Part shown: piece after piece, positions 1 through 7,654 of the stretch | How the letters are laid out: every line of letters begins with the position of its first letter | How positions within the stretch are numbered: the first letter of the stretch is position 1 | Origin: Croceicoccus sediminis | Lineage (GTDB): Bacteria; Pseudomonadota; Alphaproteobacteria; Sphingomonadales; Sphingomonadaceae | Reading direction: 5' to 3' | Assembly (NCBI RefSeq): GCF_007570835.1 | Contig: NZ_SUNC01000001.1 | Span: forward strand, 1,302,001-1,366,000 | Length of the DNA: 64,000 nucleotides | Program-made: the position numbers and the translations under genes | The notes under the pieces: model-generated | What the model was told of the DNA's origin: nothing | What the model saw: the letters and a program-made list of their open reading frames with translations, nothing else | The model's database searches: none

Positions 1-847
1 CCACCCAATCGCTGTGATGCGCGGCGAAATCCTCGTAGCGCAGGGCCGATCCGGTGCGTTCTAGATAGTCCGCCATTGTGCGGGCCATCTCGCCTTTGTA
101 GAATTCGTCCCGGCCCTTTTCGCCCAGCGCCTCCAGCGTGTCGGCAAGTTTCGGGTTCCTGAAGACGTCCCCCGCTTTCGGGGCGCCATCGGCGAACCAG
201 ACCGAGCGGGCATTTTCAAACTCCGGGATCATTGGCATGCGGCGCTCGAACGCTTTCAGGCTGCCGTTCAGGTAATACCCGATGACCGGCGCGATCGGAT
301 GTCCTTCACGGGCATAGCGCACGGCCGGGGCCAGGACCTGGCTCATCGGCAACTTCCCGTATTTCGCGTGCATTTCGAACCACGCATCGACCGTGCCGGG
401 GATCGTCACCGGAAGCGGACCGACCGGCGGGATGGACGCCGCATCGCCCAGCTGCGCCTTCAGCTGCGCCAGTGTTTGCCCGCGCGGCGTGCGGCCGGAC
501 CCGTTGATCCCGTGCAATTCGCCGGTCGCGGGGTCGAGCACGATGGCGAACAGATCGCCGCCGATGCCGTTGCCGGTCGGCTCCATCAGGCCAAGCGCGG
601 CGTTGGCCGCAATCGCCGCATCGACCGCGCTGCCGCCCTGTTGCAGGATGTCGAGCGCGATCTGCGTCGCTAGTGGCTGGGCCGTAGCCGCCATGCCGTT
701 CATCGCCATGACCGGACTACGCGACCAATCGGCCCCCACCGGCCGCGCCCCGGCACCGATCTCTTCGGTGGCGGCCCTGTCCTGCGCTACTGCGGGGACT
801 GCCGCCATGGCGATGGCGATGGCAAGCGGGAAGAAAGTTCTGATCAT
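1..847 (-). CDS. ggt: Gamma-glutamyltransferase, N-terminal part (cut by left window edge)
   Basis: This is the first 282 residues of a periplasmic gamma-glutamyltranspeptidase, which cleaves glutathione and other gamma-glutamyl compounds. Reading from the ATG at 847, the protein has a signal peptide (MIRTFFPLAIAIAMAAVPAVAQ). The family N-terminal block follows: MAATAQPLATQIALDILQQG, then GGSAVDAAIAANAALGLMEP, then GNGIGGDLFAIV. The large-subunit fold continues to the window edge. The autocatalytic Thr that splits the proenzyme lies beyond the window, so activity cannot be judged. It is divergent from the glycosyltransferase at 983, with a 135-bp shared promoter region. Family assignment is firm. 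Confidence 0.9.
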   Translation of the reverse strand, partial: MIRTFFPLAIAIAMAAVPAVAQDRAATEEIGAGARPVGADWSRSPVMAMNGMAATAQPLATQIALDILQQGGSAVDAAIAANAALGLMEPTGNGIGGDLFAIVLDPATGELHGINGSGRTPRGQTLAQLKAQLGDAASIPPVGPLPVTIPGTVDAWFEMHAKYGKLPMSQVLAPAVRYAREGHPIAPVIGYYLNGSLKAFERRMPMIPEFENARSVWFADGAPKAGDVFRNPKLADTLEALGEKGRDEFYKGEMARTMADYLERTGSALRYEDFAAHHSDWV

Positions 848-982
848 GCGTGGGCCTGCCCATTGTTAGGGAAATGGTTTCAACCGAGACCACGCTATGA
901 GCGCACAGGGCACAGGGCAAGTGTGGCGGTAGCGATCCACCATCTTGCGCTGGCACGATCCACGCGCCAAACATCGCAGGTG

Positions 983-2467
983 ATGGGGGAAATTCGAAAA
1001 ACCGGCCGCTGGCCTGTCATCAGTGCACCGCTGCGCCGTGTGATCGTCGCGGCAACGATCGTGCTTTTCGCACTGGTCTGGCGTTACACGCTGTTTGGCA
1101 ATCCGACGCTTCACGTCGACGACGAATTCTATTTCGTGGTCGGCCAAAGGATGCACGCGGGCGACCTGCCGTATGTAGACCTTTGGGATCGCAAGCCTTT
1201 CGGGCTGTTCCTGATCTATTACCTGATCGGGTTCTTCTCGGACCAGGTCATATCGTATCAGATCGCCGCTTGGCTTTTCGTCAGCGCGACCGGCATCGCG
1301 ATCTACGCGATTGCGCGGCAGTGGACGACGCCGCTCGCCAGCATTTTGGCGGCATTGCTCTATATCGCCGCTCTCGGCGTGTTCGGGGGTCAAGGCGGAC
1401 AGGCACCCGTATTCTACAACCTGTTCATCGCCATCGCCGCCCTGCTGATCGTGAAATGGACGAAAGATGACAGTGCCCGCCCTGACTGGCGCGTGTGGAC
1501 CGCCATGGCGATGTGCGGTCTCGCGCTGACCGTAAAGCAGACCGCCATCGCGGAAAGCGCGTTTTTCGGCCTGTTCGTGCTTTATCGCCTGTACAGAAAC
1601 GGCGCGACCCAGGCGCGTATCGCCATCACGGCCCTTGCCGCGATGGCGATCGGTATCTTTCCCTTTGCGATGACCGGCTTGTTCTATGCGCTGTCGGGTT
1701 ACTGGTACGAATTCTATCAGGCCATGTTCCTGTCGAACCTCGACAAGGCCTATCCCGACGCGGAACAGATGGCGCGCAGGGCGCTGGTCCGCTTCATCTA
1801 TTTGCTGCCGATCGGGATCGGGATTGCCCTGACGTTCACGCAGCGGGCGGGCCTCGCCCGCCGCGACCGGGCGTTTATCGCAGGCTGGCTGATCGCAGGT
1901 GTGATCGGCGTCGCGCTCGTTCCGAACTTCTGGATTCACTACATCCTGCCGCTCCTCCTGCCGGTCGTGGTCGCGGCAGCACCGGCTTTCGGCATAAGGC
2001 ATCTCGGCCCGCTGATCGCGCTCGCCTCGATCAGCTATGGCGCCGTTACCGCGCCACCCTTACGGCAGGCCTATACGGATCAGTCCATCAAGGACTTCGA
2101 CACGCTATTGGCGGCGCTGCCTTCGGACCCCGATGCAAGGGTACTGGTCTTCGAAGGACCGGTGATGGTCTATAATTATCGGAAGCAGGGCGATCTGCCC
2201 GTCATATTCATGCCCAGCCACCTCAACATGGAATCCGAGAAAGATGTCGCGCACGTCAATACGCTGGAGGTTGTCCGAGCGGAACTTGCGAAGAAACCCA
2301 GAGCCATCGTTCTTGCCCCGACTGCGCGCGGCCTACCTGCGAACCTCGAAACTTTTGCTGCCGTGAGGCGCTATATCGCGCTTCACTGCCGTGACGAGCG
2401 GGAAATCGAACTTCTGGAGCAATGGTCGAGGTGGAAGATCGAGATCAAATCTGCGTGCTACGGCTGA
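983..2467 (+). CDS. GT39-like integral membrane glycosyltransferase (ArnT/PMT type)
   Basis: A 494-aa polytopic membrane protein. The N-terminal acidic motif HVDDEFYFVVGQRM and the conserved YVDLWDRKPFGLFLIYY lie in the first periplasmic loop, as in dolichol/polyprenyl-phosphate mannosyltransferase-like (GT39/ArnT) enzymes. About ten hydrophobic segments follow, then a soluble C-terminal domain (about residue 360 onward, from the tail with VLVFEGPVMVYNY). It probably transfers a sugar from a polyprenyl-phosphate donor to lipid or protein; the substrate is unknown. I prefer the ATG at 983 because an upstream start at 863 would add about 40 residues overlapping the divergent promoter. Its 3' end overlaps the convergent paralogue at 2458 by 10 bp. 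Confidence 0.75.
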   Translation: MGEIRKTGRWPVISAPLRRVIVAATIVLFALVWRYTLFGNPTLHVDDEFYFVVGQRMHAGDLPYVDLWDRKPFGLFLIYYLIGFFSDQVISYQIAAWLFVSATGIAIYAIARQWTTPLASILAALLYIAALGVFGGQGGQAPVFYNLFIAIAALLIVKWTKDDSARPDWRVWTAMAMCGLALTVKQTAIAESAFFGLFVLYRLYRNGATQARIAITALAAMAIGIFPFAMTGLFYALSGYWYEFYQAMFLSNLDKAYPDAEQMARRALVRFIYLLPIGIGIALTFTQRAGLARRDRAFIAGWLIAGVIGVALVPNFWIHYILPLLLPVVVAAAPAFGIRHLGPLIALASISYGAVTAPPLRQAYTDQSIKDFDTLLAALPSDPDARVLVFEGPVMVYNYRKQGDLPVIFMPSHLNMESEKDVAHVNTLEVVRAELAKKPRAIVLAPTARGLPANLETFAAVRRYIALHCRDEREIELLEQWSRWKIEIKSACYG

Positions 2468-3957
2468 GCGCAGCGAAAGACGGACACGTATCTGCTCGAA
2501 AGCGCAGCCTTCTCCACTAGCTGGCAGTTTCGGGTGAGAAAATCATTGACTGACTTTCGATTCGCCCGATGTTCTGCCGATCCCGCAATTTGTGGCGCGA
2601 TCACGACAGCGCCGGGTCGGGAACTCAGAACCCTTTCGATTTCTTTCGCCTGATCGATGCCGAGTGAATTGCGCTCCAATGCATTGTTGAGATGGTCCGG
2701 GTAGATGTAACGAGTGGGAAAGCAGGTATCGGAAAGCGAGTAGAGCGCTGTTGGTCCATCAAAGACAAAAAGGCAGCGCTTAGCCGATACGTAGGGCCGA
2801 ACTGCATCGGCCAATTTTTCGATTGCGGCCTTCTGTTCAGAAGCATCGGACCACTGCAAAACCACACGCCCAGCCCAAAAGCTGACTGCAATCAAAATGA
2901 CGGCGACCAGCTTTCCGATGATCGGCTCATCGATCAGCCAGACGGCCAGCAGATTGCAGCCAATCGCCGCCGCAATAAAGTAATACGGGTAAGCCGAGCC
3001 CAGCGCGAAATACGAAATCAAGGCCCCGGCCGCGTAAGCCAGGACGATCACCCTCCCACCGGTCAGCTGTCGCCGCATCAGAACCAGCAGCACGCCCGCC
3101 ACGGCCGCACAGGCGGGCAGGAGCGCCTTCACCAATATCACTTTCCCCCACATGACCGTCGCAGCGCCCGACGGGCGCCCGCGTTCGAGGATCGAAAAGA
3201 AGTTCGCGAACAGAAACGCGTCAAGCTGCCCCATCGCGGCATAGACGAGCGCGGCGATCAGCGTCGGCAAGACACCCAGAATGCCGAACAGCGCCGCCAG
3301 ACCGAAAACGCGCTTCACATCCCGGAACCGCTGCCACGCGATGACCAAGAGCGATATCCCGCAGGCGATGCAGACGAAAACGGCGGTGTATTTCACCTGT
3401 AGCGACAGTCCGCCCAGCGCCATCGCGATCATCGCGAACTTCACGAACTCTCGATCGTCCGCCTCGCTCGCGCGCAGCGTGAACAGCAGCATGAGCAGCG
3501 TGATCGGGATATAGAACACCTCGCTCTGCCCCACTGGCCCATAGTACATCGGGAAGGCCAGCAGGCACATCAGGCCGCCGACGACGCAGGCGAATTGCCC
3601 GGCGAAGCGGCGCGAGATCGTCCAGGCGAGCCAGGCCGTCCACGCCGCGCTCAAGGCCGCAAGCACCTGGTAACCGTAGACGCTGCCCCCGCTTATCAGA
3701 GCGCCGAAAGCATAGATCAGGAACAGTCCGATCGGCTTCCTGTCCCACAGGTCAACATAGGGCACATACCCGTCGAGCATGCGCGAGCCGATGAGGTGGT
3801 AAAGCTGTTCGTCGAAATCAGGAGCCGGATTGCCGAAATGCGGCAGGCGCAGCAGCGCCGAACAAACCGCGAAAAGCAGAAAGGCACCCGCGCCTTGCCA
3901 TGACCGGAAACGGTTCTGCACGATTGACGGCCCCCTGAACGCAAACTTCGCGGACAA
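2458..3957 (-). CDS. GT39-like integral membrane glycosyltransferase, paralogue of the 983–2467 gene
   Basis: A 499-aa polytopic protein with the same signature as its neighbour: PDFDEQLYHLIGSRMLDG, then YVPYVDLWDRKPIGLFLIY. Multiple membrane spans and a similar C-terminal soluble domain (CLFVFDGPTALYSL, matching VLVFEGPVMVYNY of the partner) follow. The two genes are clearly paralogous yet lie tail to tail with overlapping 3' ends. Function is inferred as a lipid-linked sugar transferase; the acceptor is unknown. The 41 bp between its start and the next plus-strand gene (3999) must hold divergent promoters. Confidence 0.75.
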   Translation of the reverse strand: MSAKFAFRGPSIVQNRFRSWQGAGAFLLFAVCSALLRLPHFGNPAPDFDEQLYHLIGSRMLDGYVPYVDLWDRKPIGLFLIYAFGALISGGSVYGYQVLAALSAAWTAWLAWTISRRFAGQFACVVGGLMCLLAFPMYYGPVGQSEVFYIPITLLMLLFTLRASEADDREFVKFAMIAMALGGLSLQVKYTAVFVCIACGISLLVIAWQRFRDVKRVFGLAALFGILGVLPTLIAALVYAAMGQLDAFLFANFFSILERGRPSGAATVMWGKVILVKALLPACAAVAGVLLVLMRRQLTGGRVIVLAYAAGALISYFALGSAYPYYFIAAAIGCNLLAVWLIDEPIIGKLVAVILIAVSFWAGRVVLQWSDASEQKAAIEKLADAVRPYVSAKRCLFVFDGPTALYSLSDTCFPTRYIYPDHLNNALERNSLGIDQAKEIERVLSSRPGAVVIAPQIAGSAEHRANRKSVNDFLTRNCQLVEKAALSSRYVSVFRCAQP

Positions 3958-3998
3958 CCCGCGATGCCCCCGCCTGCGATCTTGCCGATTGCTGCGCG

Positions 3999-4772
3999 AT
4001 GCCGCAACTACGCTTGATGCCCAGTCCCCTCGTCATCGTCACCGGCCTGTTCGTCGCCGTCTTCGCGGCCGTGCATCTCAATATCTATCGCTTGCGGTTT
4101 CTGGACGTTTCGCCGCGCAGTGCCTGGCTTTCGTTTTCGGGCGGCGTCGCGGTGGCCTATATCTTTCTGCACGTGCTGCCCGATCTGGGTGCGCACCAGA
4201 AAATATTCGCACACGAACTGCGGCTAAGCGCGAAGCTGGCCGAAACGCTCGTCTATTCGCTGACGCTGATCGGGCTGGTTTGCTTCTATGGGCTGGAGCG
4301 GATGGTGAAAGTGTCGCGCCAGCGTTCGCGCGCGAAGGGACAGGGCGACCGGATCGAGGATCACCTCGAATGGGTCCACGCCGGGTCCTATGCCGTGCTC
4401 AACCTGCTGGTCGGCTACCTGCTGCTGCACCGGGAAGAGACCGGACCCTGGCCGCTCGCGCTCTACTTCATCGCGATGACGCTGCATTTCCTGACCAGCG
4501 ATTACGGCATGCGGATCGACCATCCAGAGGCCTATGAGAAACGCGGGCGGTGGGTTCTGTCGGCCAGTGTCATCGCTGGCTGGGCGCTGGGACTTGCGGT
4601 GTCTCTGCCGCCGGTGGCCATCGGATTTCTCTTCGCGTTTCTGGCAGGCGGGATCATTCTCAACACGCTGAAAGAGGAACTGCCCGAAGACCGGTCCAGC
4701 CGGTTCGGCCCCTTCCTTGGCGGGGCGCTGGTCTATTCGGTGATCATGCTGGGCGAACGTTCAATCGGCTGA
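3999..4772 (+). CDS. Polytopic membrane protein, distantly ZIP-like
   Basis: A 257-aa protein with about seven hydrophobic segments. The motif AYIFLHVLPDLGAHQ recalls helix IV of ZIP metal transporters, and HAGSYAVLNLLVGYLLLH forms a second conserved-looking membrane segment with polar and histidine residues. This resemblance is tentative and I do not assign a substrate. Alternative start: ATG 4017 (MPSPLVIV...); neither start has a clear Shine-Dalgarno sequence. The SDR at 4795 follows after 22 bp and is probably cotranscribed. Confidence 0.55.
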   Translation: MPQLRLMPSPLVIVTGLFVAVFAAVHLNIYRLRFLDVSPRSAWLSFSGGVAVAYIFLHVLPDLGAHQKIFAHELRLSAKLAETLVYSLTLIGLVCFYGLERMVKVSRQRSRAKGQGDRIEDHLEWVHAGSYAVLNLLVGYLLLHREETGPWPLALYFIAMTLHFLTSDYGMRIDHPEAYEKRGRWVLSASVIAGWALGLAVSLPPVAIGFLFAFLAGGIILNTLKEELPEDRSSRFGPFLGGALVYSVIMLGERSIG

Positions 4773-4794
4773 AGCGGCTGCGACAGGAGGGAAT

Positions 4795-5550
4795 ATGGCA
4801 CAGATCAACGTGGTCACGGGCGCGAGCAGCGGGGTCGGCCGCGCGCTGTGCCTGCAATTTGCCGCCAAGGGGGAACGCGTGCTGGCCCTGGCCCGCCGCG
4901 CGGACGAATTGGAAACCCTGAAAGCCGCCTTCCCCCACCTGATCGCCGTCGTTCCCTGCGATTTGGCCAGTCCCGCTGGCCGCGTGGCAGCCGCCGCTGC
5001 GTTGAGGGAGGAGGACGAAGTGCGCGCCCTGGTCCACAGCGCAGCCATCGCCTCGCTTGAGGACATGCGCGAGATGACGAGTGCCTCGTACCACGCGATG
5101 ATGGCGATCAATCTGGAAGCGCCGCTGTTCCTGACCCGCGATCTCCTGCCGCGCATGGCGAAAGGCGGGCGAGTGCTGCACCTGTCTTCGGGATCGGCGC
5201 ACCGAACGCTGGCGGGCAACGGCCTTTACTGCATATCGAAGGCCGCGCTGCTGATGGCCAAGGACGCCTGGAACGCGGATCTGGCGGGAAGCGGGGTGAC
5301 CGTGGGTTCGGCGATGCCGGGCGTCGTCATCGGCCCGATGCAGGACGCGGCGCGCGAGAACGACCATCCTTCGTCAGCCGTTTTTCTCGGTTTCCGGGAC
5401 GATGGCCGGCTGATCCGCCCCGAACGGGTGGCGGAATTTCTTTACTGGCTGCTGCGATCCACCGGCGACGAAGCTTTCGCCGCCGGGGACTGGAACATTT
5501 TCGACGAGGCCCACCATGCCGAATGGCTGGACGGGCCCCTGTCGGGATAG
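4795..5550 (+). CDS. Short-chain dehydrogenase/reductase (SDR)
   Basis: A 251-aa classical-type SDR. The Rossmann glycine motif TGASSGVG sits at residues 8–15, SSGS carries the catalytic Ser region, and YCISK is the YxxxK catalytic pair. The usual NNAG is replaced by HSAA (ALVHSAAIAS), an unusual variant. C-terminal sequence MPGVVIGPM matches the PG motif that follows the active site. A good ribosome binding site (CAGGAGGGA) lies just upstream. The substrate is not predictable. It converges on typA with only 7 bp between stop codons. Confidence 0.85.
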   Translation: MAQINVVTGASSGVGRALCLQFAAKGERVLALARRADELETLKAAFPHLIAVVPCDLASPAGRVAAAAALREEDEVRALVHSAAIASLEDMREMTSASYHAMMAINLEAPLFLTRDLLPRMAKGGRVLHLSSGSAHRTLAGNGLYCISKAALLMAKDAWNADLAGSGVTVGSAMPGVVIGPMQDAARENDHPSSAVFLGFRDDGRLIRPERVAEFLYWLLRSTGDEAFAAGDWNIFDEAHHAEWLDGPLSG

Positions 5551-5557
5551 CGCTGGC

Positions 5558-7381
5558 TTACGCCGCGTCGGCCTTGCGACGGGCCTTCTTGCGCTCATGC
5601 GGGTCGAGCAGGGCCTTGCGCAGGCGGATCGTCTGCGGAGTGACTTCGACCATCTCGTCATCGTCGATATAGGCGATGGCCTGTTCCAGCGTCATCTTCT
5701 TCGGCGGGGTCAGGCGGATGGCGTCATCCTTGCCGGTCGAGCGGAAGTTGGTGAGCTGCTTCGACTTGAGCGGGTTGACCTCAAGATCGTCCGGCTTGGC
5801 GTTCTCGCCGATCACCATGCCTTCGTAGACCTTTTCCTGCGGGCTCACGAAAAGGATGCCGCGATCTTCGAGCGCGTTCAGCGCGTAGCCGACGGCCTCA
5901 CCGGTGCAGTTCGAGATCAGGACGCCGTTCTGGCGGCCTTCGATCGGGCCCTTGTAGGGGCCGTAGCTGTCGAACAGGCGGTTCATGATGCCCGTGCCGC
6001 GCGTGTCGGACAGGAATTCGCCGTGATAGCCGATAAGGCCGCGCGACGGGGCGAGGAAACCGAGACGAGTCTTGCCCGGGCCCGAGGGGCGCATTTCGGT
6101 CAGCTCTGCCTTGCGGCGCTGCATCTTCTCGACAACCGTGCCCGAAAACTCGTCATCGACGTCGATCACGACGGCTTCGTACGGTTCGGTGCGCTGGCCG
6201 TTTTCTTCGCGCAGCAGCACGCGGGGACGCGAGATGCCAAGCTCGAAACCTTCGCGGCGCATCGTCTCGATCACGACGCCCAGCTGAAGTTCGCCGCGAC
6301 CGGCGACTTCGAAGCTGTCCTTGTCGGCCGATTCGGTGACGCGGATGGCGACGTTGGTTTCCATCTCGCGCATCAGGCGGTCGCGGATCAGGCGGCTCGT
6401 CACCTTGTCGCCTTCGCGGCCCGCGAAGGGGCTGTCGTTGACAGCAAAGCGCATGGCCAGCGTCGGCGGGTCGATCGGCTGTGCGGCGATCGGTTCGGTC
6501 ACGGCGGGGTCGGCGATGGTGTTCGCGACGGTCGCCTTTTCAAGGCCCGCCAGCGCGATGATGTCGCCTGCGCGTGCTTCTTCTACCGGCACGCGTTCAA
6601 GACCGCGGAACGAGAGCAGCTTCGATGCGCGGCCCGTTTCGATGATCTTGCCGTCCATATCCATGGCGCGAATCGGGTCGTTGACCTTGATCGTGCCCGA
6701 CTGGACGCGGCCCGTCAGAACGCGGCCCATGAAATTGTCGCGGTCGAGCAGGGTGGCAAGGAACGAGAACGGCGCATCGACGTCGAGACCCGGGGCCGGA
6801 ACGTGATCGCGGATCAGTTCGAACATCGGCGTCAGGCTGCCTTCGCGGGCGGTGATGTCCTCGCTGGCATAACCGTTGCGGCCCGATGCGTAGAGAATCG
6901 GGAATTCGAGCTGTTCGTCGTTCGCGCCCAGGTTCACGAAGAGGTCGAACACTTCGTCGAGCACTTCTTCGGGACGGCCGTCGGGACGGTCGATCTTGTT
7001 GACGACGACGATCGGCTTCAGGCCCAGTGCCAGCGCCTTGCCGGTCACGAACTTGGTCTGCGGCATCGCGCCTTCCGCGCTGTCGACCAGCAGGATGACG
7101 CCGTCGACCATCGAGAGGATGCGTTCCACCTCTGCGCCGAAGTCGGCGTGGCCGGGGGTGTCGACGATGTTGATTCGCAGGCCTTCCCACTCGATCGAGG
7201 TCGGCTTCGCAAGGATGGTGATCCCGCGTTCCTTTTCCAGATCGTTGGAATCCATGGCGCGTTCCTCGACGCGCTGGTTGTCGCGGAAAGTGCCGGACTG
7301 CCGGAACAACTGGTCGACCAGGGTGGTCTTCCCGTGGTCGACGTGGGCGATAATAGCAATGTTGCGCAGCTCGGCGGACAT
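5558..7381 (-). CDS. typA: Ribosome-associated GTPase TypA/BipA
   Basis: A 607-aa translational GTPase of the EF-G-like superfamily that assists 50S assembly and stress or cold adaptation. G1 is AHVDHGKTT near the N-terminus. The switch-I region ERAMDSNDLEKERGITI, G3 DTPGHADFG and G4 NKIDRPDGRP are all present, followed by domains II, III, V and the BipA-specific C-terminal domain (NCTGEAVGYALNALEDRGI). Length is normal for the family. I chose ATG 7381 (MSAELRNIAIIAHVDHGKTT) over the upstream start at 7426 because it gives the usual N-terminus and has GAGG about 10 nt upstream. Confidence 0.97.
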   Translation of the reverse strand: MSAELRNIAIIAHVDHGKTTLVDQLFRQSGTFRDNQRVEERAMDSNDLEKERGITILAKPTSIEWEGLRINIVDTPGHADFGAEVERILSMVDGVILLVDSAEGAMPQTKFVTGKALALGLKPIVVVNKIDRPDGRPEEVLDEVFDLFVNLGANDEQLEFPILYASGRNGYASEDITAREGSLTPMFELIRDHVPAPGLDVDAPFSFLATLLDRDNFMGRVLTGRVQSGTIKVNDPIRAMDMDGKIIETGRASKLLSFRGLERVPVEEARAGDIIALAGLEKATVANTIADPAVTEPIAAQPIDPPTLAMRFAVNDSPFAGREGDKVTSRLIRDRLMREMETNVAIRVTESADKDSFEVAGRGELQLGVVIETMRREGFELGISRPRVLLREENGQRTEPYEAVVIDVDDEFSGTVVEKMQRRKAELTEMRPSGPGKTRLGFLAPSRGLIGYHGEFLSDTRGTGIMNRLFDSYGPYKGPIEGRQNGVLISNCTGEAVGYALNALEDRGILFVSPQEKVYEGMVIGENAKPDDLEVNPLKSKQLTNFRSTGKDDAIRLTPPKKMTLEQAIAYIDDDEMVEVTPQTIRLRKALLDPHERKKARRKADAA

Positions 7382-7535
7382 GGTCGGAAGCCTCGAAAAT
7401 TCGTGTTTTTTGGCGGGTATGTGCAACGCGGGCCGAAATCCACCGGCGAGGCGCCGCGCGCCCTACCGAAAATGATGCGATGCAGCAAGCAAATAAGGGC
7501 GTGGCATCTTCGCAACGCTACGGGAAATTCCGTTA

Positions 7536-7589
7536 ACCTATACGTAAGGTAAGGATTGCCACCATCGGTTAATAGCCTTACGTATAGGT
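7536..7589. promoter_or_regulatory. Perfect 14-bp inverted repeat operator upstream of TonB receptor
   Basis: ACCTATACGTAAGG at 7536–7549 is repeated as its exact reverse complement at 7576–7589, with 26 bp between the arms (40 bp centre to centre, about four helical turns). Each arm is itself nearly palindromic (CCTTACGTATAGG read the other way is CCTATACGTAAGG), so this looks like two operators for a dimeric regulator. It sits 66 bp before the ATG of the TonB receptor and 155 bp from typA. No regulator gene lies next to it. Confidence 0.7.
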
Positions 7590-7654
7590 GAGAAGCCACC
7601 GGAATCCCCCAAGACAGAACAACCCGGCTGGTTGAGAGTAGAGGAACGCTACCC

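Noticed and set aside
5516-7552. 678-aa plus-strand open frame antisense to typA
   Set aside because: typA is certain on the other strand; the frame is an antisense shadow of GC-rich codon bias, with His/Arg/Asp-rich sequence and no domain.
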